Assembly: GCA_019636385.1 (NCBI GenBank)
Contig: JAHBXT010000003.1
Location: forward strand, 930,001 to 994,000
Origin: Pirellulaceae bacterium
GTDB lineage: Bacteria; Planctomycetota; Planctomycetia; Pirellulales; Pirellulaceae
DNA: 64,000 nucleotides
Direction: 5' to 3'
Shown here: positions 9,482 to 19,876 of the stretch, in pieces
Position numbering within the stretch: position 1 is the first letter of the stretch
Layout: each line of letters opens with the position of its first letter
Translations under genes and position numbers: made by a program
The notes under the pieces: generated by a model
Databases searched by the model: none
What the model saw: the letters and a program-made list of their open reading frames with translations, nothing else
What the model was told of the DNA's origin: nothing

Positions 9482-9539
9482 GCTTTCGTCGCGCCAGCGT
9501 AGAGCATGGTCTGCAATCCATCCCGAACCTGACACTGTA

Positions 9540-11900
9540 TTATTCAGGCATGGCTGTGGCGGCACGCCACCGGAATGGGCGGCTGGCTGTAATGGCCTGA
9601 ATCATGGCACGCAGTGAATTACCGGAGGCTGCGGTAGCAGCGCAGATTTCGTTCAACGTGCATTCGTCGAAATACTCCAGGCCACGTCCGATTGCGTAAG
9701 TCAATAGTTTGGCGGCCAGGCAGCGACGGAATTCGTCCTGGCGCTCGAGCAGTATCTGCCGCAGCTCGTTGGGACCATTAAACTGGCGGCCATCTGGCAG
9801 TCGCCCACTGGAATCGACCGGTACATCGCCCACGGTATCTCGCCACTTTCCAATAGCGTCAAAATTCTCCAAACCAAAACCCAGCTCATCCATAACTTGG
9901 TGGCAGGCCGCGCATTGGGGCTTGGAGCGATGCAGCTCCATTTGTGCTCGCAAGGTCGTGGGTGGCTGGCCTTCGGCAGTGGCAGCTTCCAGCTCCGGTA
10001 CATTCGGCGGTGGAGGGGGAGGGGGTGCGTCCAGAAGATTGTCCAATATCCACAGTCCGCGATTCACCGGCGATGTCCGAGTGGGATTAGAGGTTAGGGC
10101 CAAGATACTGGCATGTCCCAATAACCCACCGCGCCCAGTACCTGCCAGCGAGACGCGCTCAAAACCGGCTTTGCCATCGACCTCCAAGCCGTAGTGTGCA
10201 GCCAACAGTTCATTCACATGTGTAAAATCGGCAGTCAACAAATCCATAATGCTCCGATTCTCGTTCAGCACAGTTGCGAATAACAACTCCGTTTCACGGC
10301 GCATCGCGCTGCGCAATGTGGAGCTGAACTGGGGAAAACGCTGTGAATCGAAATTCATCGCGTCCAGCTTACGCAATTGCAACCACTGACTGGCAAAATT
10401 TTGTACCAATGCCGAACTGCGCGGGTCGTCCAGCAGCCGATCAACTTGCGCCGCCAGCTGGTCCGCGTGATGAAGCTGGTTATTAGCCGCTAACCGATAA
10501 AGGGCGTCATCCGGTTGACTGCTCCACAAAAAGTAACTCAGACGAGAAGCCAATTCGTAATCGGTCAGTTCGCGCTCGACCTCTCCGTTCGGCATGCTCT
10601 CAGTTTCGACGCGAAACAAAAACGAAGGAGAAACCAACACGCCAGAAATCGCAACTTGCATAGCGCGTGAATAGCTCAAGCCATCGTCGATAGCCAATTT
10701 GGCCAAATTTACGTAGCGCTGCAACTCAGCTTGACTGGATGGTCGGCGCAAAGCGCGAGGTAACAGTGCCGTCAAACTCGCTTCAGCGGCCGCAATCAGC
10801 GACTGGGGGTCCTCCGGATTCTCAGGTTGGTGAGACAACAACCGCCTGTGCGATCGCGGCAAAGGCTTACCGTCGATGAGCAGCGGCCCCAAAATCGACA
10901 GGCTGTTCACCTTGAGATTGCGATCGCCGCGTTTAGCAGGATCGGGGTCGTCGGGGCGGTAGTAATCATTGGTGAACTGAATGGCTATCTCCTGCGGGCC
11001 GGCCGTGAGTTCAGCCAACATTTCGTATTGCTCTGGTTGACTTTCCACCGCTGAGACTGAAAACGCTTGAGCCTCCTGGCCAGCAATACTCAGTAGCATA
11101 TTGGGCGGCTGGTCGCCGGCCTGATCTCCGTAAGCCTCAATGCGAATCAAATATGTGGCTGACACCGCCAAGTTCACATCGTGGCGCAGCGTATCGACGG
11201 ACGAAAAGAATCTGCCTGGCAAAGCGACCAAAGGTTCGGCTTCGCTTGGCGGCAGAGCGATCGCGCGTCGCACTATCTCTTCGGCGGCCTCCAGATAGCG
11301 TTCCATCAAGACTGGCGACAGGCTGAGCACATCGCCAATATTGTCGAATCCGTAACCGATATCATCCGAGGGAAAGTTATCGGCTGGCTGATAGTCGATG
11401 CCAATCAGATCTTGAATGGTGCGATTGTACTGGTCGCGATTGAGCCGCACGAGCGTGGGGCGGCCAGGAAAGGCCGGCCCGGAGCAAGGAACTGTCAAAG
11501 CATGATTACGAATCCAATCCAACAGAACATCCCGCTCGACTGAACTCAACGGCTCGGCATCATGAGGCGGCATGACGTTGTTATCGAGTTGCACAAAAAT
11601 CTTCTTCCACGCGTGGCGATCCTGCGAGGCGGCTCGAACAGGATCTAGTGATGCTATATCCAAGCCGCCCACTGGCGCATCGCCGCTGTGGCAATCAAGG
11701 CAATACTGAGTCAACAGCGGATAAATCTGTGCAACGTAATTCCGGGCGAATTCGCTCGAAGGCTCGGCGCCTCGAGCAACTGGACCACCAGTGCAGCTCA
11801 GCAGCGCAACAGCCACAAACCCAAAGTCGATGATTAGCCTCCGCACAGCTGGATTGATCTCCGTTGACAAACAAAAGTTCCGTTGCTGGCTGATTCGCAA
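9540..11900 (-). CDS. Planctomycete cytochrome-type protein with DUF1587/1595/1592/1588/1585 modules
   Basis: An exported protein of 786 residues. A hydrophobic N-terminal segment (about 22-40) looks like a signal peptide, with LLSC possibly a lipobox. A first haem motif CLDCH is near residue 70, then PPHDAEPLS as in PSCyt1 modules. The central and C-terminal parts match the set of conserved domains of unknown function shared by this planctomycete family: RPTLVRLNRDQYNRTIQDL, LSYFLWSSQPDD, NPTRTSPVNRGLWIL and LGFGLENFDAIGKWRD. A second haem motif CAACH lies near 665. A proline run (7 residues) near 638 forms a hinge. These proteins are usually paired with DUF1552 proteins; none is adjacent here. 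An electron-transfer role is inferred; the substrate is unknown. Confidence 0.85.
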   Translation of the reverse strand: MRISQQRNFCLSTEINPAVRRLIIDFGFVAVALLSCTGGPVARGAEPSSEFARNYVAQIYPLLTQYCLDCHSGDAPVGGLDIASLDPVRAASQDRHAWKKIFVQLDNNVMPPHDAEPLSSVERDVLLDWIRNHALTVPCSGPAFPGRPTLVRLNRDQYNRTIQDLIGIDYQPADNFPSDDIGYGFDNIGDVLSLSPVLMERYLEAAEEIVRRAIALPPSEAEPLVALPGRFFSSVDTLRHDVNLAVSATYLIRIEAYGDQAGDQPPNMLLSIAGQEAQAFSVSAVESQPEQYEMLAELTAGPQEIAIQFTNDYYRPDDPDPAKRGDRNLKVNSLSILGPLLIDGKPLPRSHRRLLSHQPENPEDPQSLIAAAEASLTALLPRALRRPSSQAELQRYVNLAKLAIDDGLSYSRAMQVAISGVLVSPSFLFRVETESMPNGEVERELTDYELASRLSYFLWSSQPDDALYRLAANNQLHHADQLAAQVDRLLDDPRSSALVQNFASQWLQLRKLDAMNFDSQRFPQFSSTLRSAMRRETELLFATVLNENRSIMDLLTADFTHVNELLAAHYGLEVDGKAGFERVSLAGTGRGGLLGHASILALTSNPTRTSPVNRGLWILDNLLDAPPPPPPPNVPELEAATAEGQPPTTLRAQMELHRSKPQCAACHQVMDELGFGLENFDAIGKWRDTVGDVPVDSSGRLPDGRQFNGPNELRQILLERQDEFRRCLAAKLLTYAIGRGLEYFDECTLNEICAATAASGNSLRAMIQAITASRPFRWRAATAMPE

Positions 11901-11960
11901 CAGTCTGAAAAACCGCAGGGCGTATGCTTCGGTGACCTACGCACCCAGGCTAATGAAAGG

Positions 11961-12569
11961 CTATTGTGACTCTGCCTCCCGGGCGACTTCGATTGATCCG
12001 AACAAGTGCCCGCCTACCGAATCGTGCTGCCATGTGCCGGCGTAGCGGTTATCGTGCAGAACAACCCGCGCCGAAAACGTTCCCAAGCCGGGCACTGCGA
12101 TGTTGTCCAATGTCAGTACCGGCGTCTTGCCTGCCCACTTGACTTGAATCGGCACAGGAACCACCACATCATGCTCGCCGTATTTGATTCGGGAATGAAT
12201 GAGCCATGTATCGCCTTCGGGACGCAGCCTGTGGACCTTGCGAATCTCGTAGGTCTCTTCCTGCAGCTCGGACAACGGTTTACCCTCCATTGTAAACTGG
12301 CCCTTCAACTTGGCACCGGTCAGCAGCTTTTGAAACTTGGCTTCTCGCTCGGCTACGGCCTGTGCATCGTCAGCGGCAGACACCTCAGTTGGCTTTGTTT
12401 GGCCTTGAGACAGCTCATCATTGATCACAGCCTTCGGGTTAAGTGCTGGCTGGCGCTCGGAGTTATCGTTTTGACCTTGTGCCCTGGCCGTGGTGCAGAT
12501 CGTAATCAGCGCGATCCATTGAGACAGTTGCCGCAGACTAGGAAGACACAATAGGCGTTGCGGTGACAT
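11961..12569 (-). CDS. Secreted protein of unknown function
   Basis: I do not recognise the family. From the ATG at 12569 the product is 202 residues with a clear signal peptide (LSQWIALITICTTARAQG). This start is supported by GGAGAAA seven bases upstream; the longer frame to 12704 lacks one. After a polar Ser/Thr/Gln linker, the mature part (about 70-200) has alternating hydrophobic pattern and motifs such as LKGQFTMEGKPLSELQEETY and AVPGLGTFSARVVLHDNRYAGTWQHD, suggesting an all-beta, lipocalin-like or CirA-type fold; this is inference. It is divergent from the 1426-residue protein, 92 bases apart. Confidence 0.7.
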   Translation of the reverse strand: MSPQRLLCLPSLRQLSQWIALITICTTARAQGQNDNSERQPALNPKAVINDELSQGQTKPTEVSAADDAQAVAEREAKFQKLLTGAKLKGQFTMEGKPLSELQEETYEIRKVHRLRPEGDTWLIHSRIKYGEHDVVVPVPIQVKWAGKTPVLTLDNIAVPGLGTFSARVVLHDNRYAGTWQHDSVGGHLFGSIEVAREAESQ

Positions 12570-12661
12570 GAACTTTCTCCCAAATATTGGCGAATTTGGT
12601 ACAAAATGACTGAGCAGCTCGCTCTGGATCATATCAAAATGGCGTTGCTCTTGAAAGCTAG

Positions 12662-15600
12662 ATGACCATGAAAGTCCCCCATCATTCTGCCGGTGCAGTA
12701 CCAATTCGCTGGCTCATCGCCCTATGCTGGTCGATGATCGGTGCCCTGTTCGGCATGAACCAATGCGCTACGAGCCAGCAGCCTTTCGAAAAGGGGCTGG
12801 CAATTGGCAACCTGGATTTACCGCCCAGTGGCCAGCACTTGCTGGCCTTTTTCGATGCATACCGGACGAGCGCGGCCGACACAGGCGATGCAGCTTTGCC
12901 AGAACAGGTGCTGAACTGGACCAGTGTGGCTGGGAGCAAGTTGGCTGCACAACCGATCAGCCAAACCGGGCGCCCACAACGAGTGCGGGTTGGTGACGGC
13001 TGGGTCGTACGTTTCGACGGACAGGATGACTGCCTGCGCTTGCTCGACACCGGCTGGCAGGTTTCCGATGCAACCATCTTGATCGTTGCCGCTGCACACG
13101 AGAATCCGGGCAACTTTCGCGGATTGATGGCCGGCAACGCTCCGCAGCAGCGCGACTACCAATCTGGTGTGACGATCGACCTGGGACCAGCGCCGACGCG
13201 AGCGTTTGAGCAACTGAACGTCGAGGGACGCGGCTTTGGAGGTGCCAAGAATCTGCGTACGAATTCGTCAAGCTTCGGAAGATTGCAGGTCATTGAGATT
13301 CACATCGACGCAACCGAAAAACAGGTGCGCTTGCTGGTAGATGGCAAGGCCGAAGGTTCACGACCAATGGAAGCAACCCTTATTTCGCTGGATGAACTGA
13401 CCTTAGGCGCGCGCTACTATACAAACGAACCCGGCCAGCAGCAGGTGCGTGGCTATTTCAGCGGCGATCTGGCAGCAGTGGCGATCTATGACAACTTGCT
13501 TAGCGTGGCCGCAGCCGAACAGGCCCGCACTTGGCTGGCCGAGCGATATCTGAAAATGAACGCGCACATCGACGCTACACTCCCGAAGAGGCTGGTCGAG
13601 GGCGTGCCGCTGGTCAAAGTCGACTCGCCGCCACCGGTCAAAATGCTGATCCCCGGTTTTGCCGTGCGAGAAATACCGATCGAGCTTACCAATGTCAACA
13701 ACGTGCGTTATCGGCGCGATGGAAAGTTGTTCACGCTGGGTTACAACGGCGATATCCATGTGCTGAGCGACAGTGACGGTGATGGATTGGAAGATCAGGC
13801 CGCACTCTATTGGAAGAACGATGGCGGCATTCGCGGACCTATTGGCATGGTGCTGACGCCAGCGGATTATGCGCATGGGCAAGGAGTGTTGCTGGCGAGC
13901 AAAGGTAAAGTATCAATGATCGTCGATCGCGATGGTGATGATCGCGGGGACCAGGAGCTAATCGTGGCCCAGGGATGGCAGGAGATTCCGCAGAACGTGG
14001 ATGCGGTGGGGCTGGCCATGGCCGACGATGGCAGCTTGTATTTCGGCTTGGGCACCGCCAATTTCGCTAACCCTTATTTGATTAGCGAGTCGGGCAAGGC
14101 TCACTATGATCTGAATAGCCCGCGCGGCACGGTACAGCGAATCTCCCCTGATTGGCGACAGCGACACACAGTCTGTACTGGCATTCGCTTTCCGGTTGCC
14201 TTTGCGCTGAATCAAGCTGGCGATTTGTTCTGTACGGAACAAGAGGGAGCGACCTGGCTGCCCAACGGCAACGCGCTGGACGAACTGCTGCATATTCGGC
14301 TAGACGGCACTTCAGCCAAGTTCAACCGAACCGGCCTGCGGCACTATGGCTTTCCACCCAGGCATCCGCGCCATAATCCGGATGTCCTCGACGAACCGGC
14401 CGTGTTTGAATTTGGGCCTCAACACCAATCGACGTGCGGCATGGTGTTCAATCCGACCGACCCCAAGGGCGCGTGCTTTGGACCCGAGCATTGGCGGGGT
14501 GATGCTTTGATCTGCGGCCAGTCACGGGGCAAAATCTGGAGAACACGACTGGCTGCGTCAGCCGCAGGTTACATCGCCGACAGCCAATTGATTGCCTGCC
14601 TGCAAATGTTGACCGTTGATGCATGTGTGGCACCCAATGGAGACTTGGTTGTTGCCTGCCACAGTGGTCCGCCAGATTGGGGTACTGGACCGGCAGGAGC
14701 GGGCAAATTGTTTCGGATTGCCATGATTCAACCCAGCAAACCTTACCCAACCGCCGCTTGGATTACGACAGCCAGTGAAATCCAGATTGCCTTTGATCAG
14801 CCGCTACAACCTGAATCGGTGCGTGGCTTGGCCGGTCGTGCACAGATTCATTACGGCCAAGATGTTCGGGCTGGCGATCGCTACGAAACTCTGCTGCCAC
14901 CATACGCATCGGTCACATTGCAGCAGCTACAGCCGCGTTATGACTTGCCCATTCACGCGGTGACATTGTCTGCCGACCAGCGTATGCTGACGCTGTATAC
15001 CGATCCGATTTTGCGTCGTGCACATTATGCAATTACGCTGCAGTTGGGCGATGACGAGTATGAACTGGACGTAACGCCAACTGGCTTACAGGCCACTTGG
15101 TTGCCCGCCACTGAGGTAGCAGCTGATGCTCTATCACCCAATTGGCAAGGGCATTTGCCGTATCCGGTGCTGTCAGTCGCCCGCGAACTCACGCGGCAGT
15201 CATCCGCCCACGAGCAACTCTGGCAACTCTGCCAGCAACCAGGTACGTTAACGCTGGAGACGATCGTTGACCTTCGATCCATGCTGCGTCCAGCAGTTCA
15301 GCGCGGCATGGCGATCGACTATCAATGGCCACCTGAGATCGTGTCACTTGTGATTGATGGAGCGTCAGTGACGGACGTTCACGCCGAGTCGTTAATCGGT
15401 GGTGATGGTGATAAGGATTCAAAAGGACAGGACTCGGCCTTGCAAGTTCGGCAACAAAGTCTCAAGAGTGGTGGCCAAAGATTTGTTGTCGTTGCCGACG
15501 AAGCTAGTGGGGGACAAGTAAAATTGACCATGCGCCTGACAACTGGCGCTGGCCAGTTGCCCGAGGTGAATGTGTCCTTCTTTACCAACGAAGACGAGAC

Positions 15601-16942
15601 CCCTCGCAGCTTGCCGCTAGCGCGCTTTGGGAGTCACTGGCTGCAGCCGCAGCATGATGACAGCGCCCATCAAATATACTCGCGACCGACGATTCCGGAA
15701 TTGGCGGGTGGGAGCTGGGGGCGGGGCCGAAAACTGTTTTTTGACCAACGCACTCAGTGCTCCCGCTGTCATCTTCAGACAGGCGACGATCTGGTTCCAC
15801 ATGCCACCAGCGGTCGGCCAGGAGCGTCAATCGGTCCAGACCTGCGCCACCTGATTCATCGCGATTACAACTCAGTACTACGCGACATCATCACACCTGG
15901 CTTTGCAATTAACCCGGATTACTTGAGCCACACCATTACCACCGTCAGTGGCCAAGTAGTGACAGGTGTCGTCAGCTCCCAAGGCGACGAACTGTTGGTT
16001 GGCCAATCGGACGGACAGGTGGCGCGATTGGCTCGCCAGCAAGTGGAGCTGATGCAACCCTTGAAAACTTCGACCATGCCTGATGGATTGTTGGATAAGT
16101 TGAGCGAGCAGGAACGCCGTGATCTGCTGACATTCCTGCTGCTGCCACCGCCATCGATGCCATTGGATTCTCCGTTGCCAGCACCACCGCTGCGCACACG
16201 CGCTCAGGTTAGTGCCGCCCTAGCAGGCGGTTCGCTGGTGCCCGTCGCACTCAGCCCACTACGGTTGGTTTTGGTTGATGGCGTAAAAGACCATGGCCCC
16301 GGCGAACATGATTATCCGGCTTGGCAGCGTGCCTGGGCCGATCTGTTGCGTGCCGGTCAGCAGGTGACGGTTGAAACTGCGCATGAATTTCCTGAGCCAG
16401 AACAATTGTCCGCAGCCGATGTGGTCCTTTTCTTCCAAAAAGGCAGTTTTTCGTTGCGCCGCCAGATGCAGTTGGACGCCTTCCTAGCTCGCGGTGGTGG
16501 CGCCGTGTTTATTCACTGGGCGGTCAACGGTGGCGATCGACTGCATGAGTTCTCCGAGCGCATCGGCTTGGCCTCTGGCAAGATTCAAATTCGCTATCGG
16601 CACGGGCCACTGAATCTAGAGGTAGTTGACCGACAGCATCCAATCATGCGTAATTTTAACCAGTTAGACTTGTACGACGAAAGCTACTGGCAGATGACTG
16701 GCGATGCCGACAAGATTACAGTGCTGGCGACCAGCCAGGAAGACGGCCAAGCGACACCGCAAATCTGGGTTCGCGATCACCGTCCGGGGCGAGTGTTCGT
16801 GAGTATTCCAGGGCACTATAGTTGGACCTTTGACGATCCGCTATTTCGCATCCTCTTGTTGCGCGGTATCTGCTGGACAGCCAATCAACCGCTGGATCGG
16901 CTGAACGAGCTGGTCCTTCCCGGTGCCCGCTGGACAGATTGA
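12662..16942 (+). CDS. Giant exported LamG / PVC propeller / cytochrome c / ThuA-like protein
   Basis: One frame of 1426 residues with an N-terminal signal peptide (about 15-40). In order: a LamG/concanavalin-like domain (about 50-295); a six-bladed propeller of the PVC membrane-bound dehydrogenase kind (about 320-700; SDSDGDGLEDQA and DRDGDDRGDQE are calcium-type loops); a linker with beta-rich segments; a c-type cytochrome with CSRCH near 1035 and TGVVSSQGDELLV after it (about 1020-1165); and a C-terminal ThuA-like, glutamine-amidotransferase-fold domain (about 1195-1420; LRLVLVDGVKDHGPGEHDY, FIHWAVNGG). This architecture is seen in planctomycete proteins thought to bind or oxidise carbohydrates at the cell surface. 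The substrate is unknown. Start at the ATG at 12662; another ATG follows in frame at 12668. Confidence 0.85.
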   Translation: MTMKVPHHSAGAVPIRWLIALCWSMIGALFGMNQCATSQQPFEKGLAIGNLDLPPSGQHLLAFFDAYRTSAADTGDAALPEQVLNWTSVAGSKLAAQPISQTGRPQRVRVGDGWVVRFDGQDDCLRLLDTGWQVSDATILIVAAAHENPGNFRGLMAGNAPQQRDYQSGVTIDLGPAPTRAFEQLNVEGRGFGGAKNLRTNSSSFGRLQVIEIHIDATEKQVRLLVDGKAEGSRPMEATLISLDELTLGARYYTNEPGQQQVRGYFSGDLAAVAIYDNLLSVAAAEQARTWLAERYLKMNAHIDATLPKRLVEGVPLVKVDSPPPVKMLIPGFAVREIPIELTNVNNVRYRRDGKLFTLGYNGDIHVLSDSDGDGLEDQAALYWKNDGGIRGPIGMVLTPADYAHGQGVLLASKGKVSMIVDRDGDDRGDQELIVAQGWQEIPQNVDAVGLAMADDGSLYFGLGTANFANPYLISESGKAHYDLNSPRGTVQRISPDWRQRHTVCTGIRFPVAFALNQAGDLFCTEQEGATWLPNGNALDELLHIRLDGTSAKFNRTGLRHYGFPPRHPRHNPDVLDEPAVFEFGPQHQSTCGMVFNPTDPKGACFGPEHWRGDALICGQSRGKIWRTRLAASAAGYIADSQLIACLQMLTVDACVAPNGDLVVACHSGPPDWGTGPAGAGKLFRIAMIQPSKPYPTAAWITTASEIQIAFDQPLQPESVRGLAGRAQIHYGQDVRAGDRYETLLPPYASVTLQQLQPRYDLPIHAVTLSADQRMLTLYTDPILRRAHYAITLQLGDDEYELDVTPTGLQATWLPATEVAADALSPNWQGHLPYPVLSVARELTRQSSAHEQLWQLCQQPGTLTLETIVDLRSMLRPAVQRGMAIDYQWPPEIVSLVIDGASVTDVHAESLIGGDGDKDSKGQDSALQVRQQSLKSGGQRFVVVADEASGGQVKLTMRLTTGAGQLPEVNVSFFTNEDETPRSLPLARFGSHWLQPQHDDSAHQIYSRPTIPELAGGSWGRGRKLFFDQRTQCSRCHLQTGDDLVPHATSGRPGASIGPDLRHLIHRDYNSVLRDIITPGFAINPDYLSHTITTVSGQVVTGVVSSQGDELLVGQSDGQVARLARQQVELMQPLKTSTMPDGLLDKLSEQERRDLLTFLLLPPPSMPLDSPLPAPPLRTRAQVSAALAGGSLVPVALSPLRLVLVDGVKDHGPGEHDYPAWQRAWADLLRAGQQVTVETAHEFPEPEQLSAADVVLFFQKGSFSLRRQMQLDAFLARGGGAVFIHWAVNGGDRLHEFSERIGLASGKIQIRYRHGPLNLEVVDRQHPIMRNFNQLDLYDESYWQMTGDADKITVLATSQEDGQATPQIWVRDHRPGRVFVSIPGHYSWTFDDPLFRILLLRGICWTANQPLDRLNELVLPGARWTD

Positions 16943-17034
16943 CGGCGATCCTGCTGGGCCCTCTGCACCCCGGACAATTCACTGCAATCGTTTCCGCGTA
17001 CCGGCCAAGCATGAAACGACCCCGTCGACGTTCA

Positions 17035-19314
17035 TCACGACCACGATAGATCATGGTCTGTGATGGGCAGGTCGCGGATTCGTTTGCCAGTAGCGGCAAA
17101 AATGGCATTGCAGAGCGCTGGGGCAAACGAAGCAATTCCGGTTTCGCCAACTCCAGCTGGCGCTGCATCGGAGGCGACAATATCCACGAATATTTGGCGC
17201 GGCGCATCACTCATCTTGCACATCGGATAGCTGTCATAGTTCGATTGGTCCGCTCGACCATTGGTAAATGTCAGCTTACCGTACAGGGCTTGGGTCGTTG
17301 CCATAACCGAGGCACCCTCGATTTGCGCGCGGACTCGATCGGGGCTGACGACTGTGCCGGCATCCAGCGATACCCACACCTTGGGGATGCGAACCTGGCC
17401 ATCTTTGGTCACTTCCACTTCGATCACATGACCGGTGTATCCCAAGAAGGAACGCGCGCAAGCAATCCCCAGTCCGCGACCTTTAGGCAGCCCAGCAGCC
17501 CGTTTCCAATCGGCTTGCTCGGCTGCTCGACGAAGTACGTTCTTCAAACGGCCGATATCACAGGGATACTCTTCGTGGCTCGCACCACGATTGCCTAACT
17601 TCTCGGCCTTCATGTCGATTCGACGATCGGCACCCAGCAGCTCCAGCAAGTACTCATAGGGATCACGCCCAGCAGCCGAAGCCAACTCATCGGCAAACGA
17701 GCTGACCGCGAAGTTCTGTTGAATATGACAGACCGCCCGAAACCAGCCGATGCGCACGTGGGCTTTGGCTTGCCCCACCTCGAACCGCATATTGGGGATA
17801 TCAAAAGGCAGGTCCGAGTGACCCATCTCTGCCTCACCTGCCGATGGCAGTTCGGCGCGCGGCATAAAGGTCGATCCAATCGGGGGATAGGCGGCGCGCT
17901 GCAACCAAGCCGACGGTTTGCCGGTTTCGTCTACAGCCGCTTCACAATGGATTGCAGAGATGGTGTGGTAATAATCATGCTGCAAATCATCTTCGCGAGT
18001 CCAGGTCACATGAACTGGGCGTTTTGCCTGACGGCTTAGGATGGCAGCTTCAACGCAGTAGTCAGGCTTACTCTTGCGACCAAACCCCGACCCAAGCAGG
18101 GTGACATTGACCAAAACATCACCAGCCGGTATCCCCATGGCCGGGCCGACCGCTTGCTGCACGGCTTGCGGGTTCTGAGTCGCCGCCAGGACCTGACACG
18201 ACGTCACTTTCCCCTGAGCGTCCGTCTTAACGTCGGCTACAGCGCAAGTCGGCTCCATCGATGCATGTGCCAGGTGCGGCACAGAGTAGTCGGCTGTCAC
18301 TACTTTTTTCGATTGACTGAGGACCGCACCGGCATCGCCTGATTCTCGCAGAACCTTCCCTGGTTTCTTCACGGTTTCTGCCAGTTGCTTGGCGAAATCC
18401 TGCGAGTTGTATTCCGCATTGGCCCCATCATCCCACTCGATTTCCAGCGCGTCGCGCCCTTGCCAGGCGGCCCAGGTGCTGGTAGCCAGCACGGCGACAC
18501 CGCCCAGCGGCTGAAAACCTGGCGCACCCTTGAAGGCCGGTATTTCAATCACGTCGACAACCCCCGGCATGCGCTTCGTCTTGGTGGCATTGAATGACGC
18601 AACTTTGCCTCCCACAACAGGAGGGCGGGCGATGACAGCGTAGAGCTGATTATCCATCCGCGCATCGATGCCGAAAATCGCCTTGCCAGTCAGAATATCA
18701 TCCTGGTCGGTAATCGGCACATCTTTGCCGATGTATCGCCACTGACCGCTCGGCTTAAGTTGCAGCTCCTTTTCCGAGGGAACAGGCAATTGTTTGGCCT
18801 CTGCGACCAGTTCCCCGAAGCCCAGCGAACGATCGCTACCTTTATGCTTGATCACATGATTTTCTGCGTAACACTCGCTAGCATCGACATTCCACTTCTT
18901 TGCCGCCGCGCGTTCGAGCATCGTCCGCGCAGTAGCTCCGGCTACGCGCATGCGTTTGAAGAACAGACGAATGCTGTTGGAGCCATCGGTGTTTTGATCC
19001 CCCAAACGCTTGTCGCCAATGGCCTGCTGGATCACCACCCGATTCCAATCGGCCTCTAATTCGTCCGCCACAATTCGCGGTAGGCTAGTACGAATTCCGG
19101 TTCCCATTTCGGAGCGATGGACCAGGATGGTCACAACGCCGTCTGGGGCAATGGCGACGAAAAAGTCTGGCGCAAAATCATCGGCACTCCGCTGACTGGC
19201 GTCCTGCAGGCCCGCTTCCTGCCCTAGCCCAACCTTACCCATCAGAATCAGTGACGAGGCTGAGAGAGTGGCGAGAAAATTCCGGCGTGAAACTTGAGTC
19301 TTGATGACGGTCAT
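17035..19314 (-). CDS. Molybdenum hydroxylase large subunit, isoquinoline 1-oxidoreductase beta type
   Basis: Binds the molybdopterin cofactor and hydroxylates a substrate at a carbon atom with water as oxygen source. The 759-residue protein starts with a Tat signal ([18 protein letters not shown]), so it is exported folded. Family features are [17 protein letters not shown] near 72, [17 protein letters not shown] in the middle, and the catalytic Glu in [13 protein letters not shown] near 725. GSGFGRK rather than GGAFGGK separates it from xanthine dehydrogenase and puts it with the IorB/aldehyde oxidoreductase group. It overlaps the small-subunit gene (ATGA at 19311-19314), so the two are translated together. 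The natural substrate (aldehyde or N-heterocycle) cannot be read from sequence. Confidence 0.87.
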   Translation of the reverse strand: MTVIKTQVSRRNFLATLSASSLILMGKVGLGQEAGLQDASQRSADDFAPDFFVAIAPDGVVTILVHRSEMGTGIRTSLPRIVADELEADWNRVVIQQAIGDKRLGDQNTDGSNSIRLFFKRMRVAGATARTMLERAAAKKWNVDASECYAENHVIKHKGSDRSLGFGELVAEAKQLPVPSEKELQLKPSGQWRYIGKDVPITDQDDILTGKAIFGIDARMDNQLYAVIARPPVVGGKVASFNATKTKRMPGVVDVIEIPAFKGAPGFQPLGGVAVLATSTWAAWQGRDALEIEWDDGANAEYNSQDFAKQLAETVKKPGKVLRESGDAGAVLSQSKKVVTADYSVPHLAHASMEPTCAVADVKTDAQGKVTSCQVLAATQNPQAVQQAVGPAMGIPAGDVLVNVTLLGSGFGRKSKPDYCVEAAILSRQAKRPVHVTWTREDDLQHDYYHTISAIHCEAAVDETGKPSAWLQRAAYPPIGSTFMPRAELPSAGEAEMGHSDLPFDIPNMRFEVGQAKAHVRIGWFRAVCHIQQNFAVSSFADELASAAGRDPYEYLLELLGADRRIDMKAEKLGNRGASHEEYPCDIGRLKNVLRRAAEQADWKRAAGLPKGRGLGIACARSFLGYTGHVIEVEVTKDGQVRIPKVWVSLDAGTVVSPDRVRAQIEGASVMATTQALYGKLTFTNGRADQSNYDSYPMCKMSDAPRQIFVDIVASDAAPAGVGETGIASFAPALCNAIFAATGKRIRDLPITDHDLSWS

Positions 19315-19769
19315 TGGTTCAACTCCTTGGCAGCAGCCTTGATAGCTTCACGGATGCGGGGATATGTTCCGCAGCGGCAAATATTCCACATCTCTGTGTC
19401 GATATCGTCGTCGGAAGGATTGTTGTTTGATTTCAGCATAGCAGCCGCCATCATCATCTGGCCGACCTGGCAATAGCCACACTGCGAGACATTGTGCTGC
19501 CGCCAAGCTTTTTGCACCGGGTGCGAGCCGTCGCTGGAGAGTCCCTCGATGGTGGTCACCTCACTGTCCCCCACTTCGCTTAGCGCCGTCACGCAAGCTT
19601 GAACCGCTTGGCCATCCAAGTGGACCGTGCACGCACCACATTCAGAAACTCCACAACCGTATTTAGTGCCGGTCAGCCCAAGGTTGTCACGCAAGACCCA
19701 TAGCAGCGGCGTGTCCTCAGGCACATCGGATAACTCATGGATTTTTCCGTTGACTTTGATTGTGGTCAT
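19311..19769 (-). CDS. (2Fe-2S)-binding small subunit of molybdenum hydroxylase, IorA type
   Basis: Electron-transfer subunit of the Mo hydroxylase encoded just downstream. In 152 residues it has both expected iron-sulfur clusters: the plant-ferredoxin type in [17 protein letters not shown] (Cys near 39, 44, 47, with a fourth near 59) and the second in [11 protein letters not shown] plus [11 protein letters not shown] (Cys near 97-100 and 129-131). There is no FAD domain, so electrons must leave to another carrier, as in the two-subunit IorAB class. It has no signal peptide of its own and probably rides out with the Tat-tagged large subunit. First gene of the pair. Confidence 0.92.
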   Translation of the reverse strand: MTTIKVNGKIHELSDVPEDTPLLWVLRDNLGLTGTKYGCGVSECGACTVHLDGQAVQACVTALSEVGDSEVTTIEGLSSDGSHPVQKAWRQHNVSQCGYCQVGQMMMAAAMLKSNNNPSDDDIDTEMWNICRCGTYPRIREAIKAAAKELNQ

Positions 19770-19876
19770 AACTGGCTTCCTGACTTAGGCGTCGCCGCGT
19801 GAAACGAAGTACTCTTCTTGGGGTGCATTATACGAAGTTTTCGTGCGATGGCAGCCAGCCTGTCCGGCGAATCACA

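Noticed and set aside
12006-12554. 182-codon frame antisense to the secreted protein at 11961-12569
   Set aside because: The minus-strand frame has a signal peptide and a good ribosome binding site; the plus-strand frame has neither.
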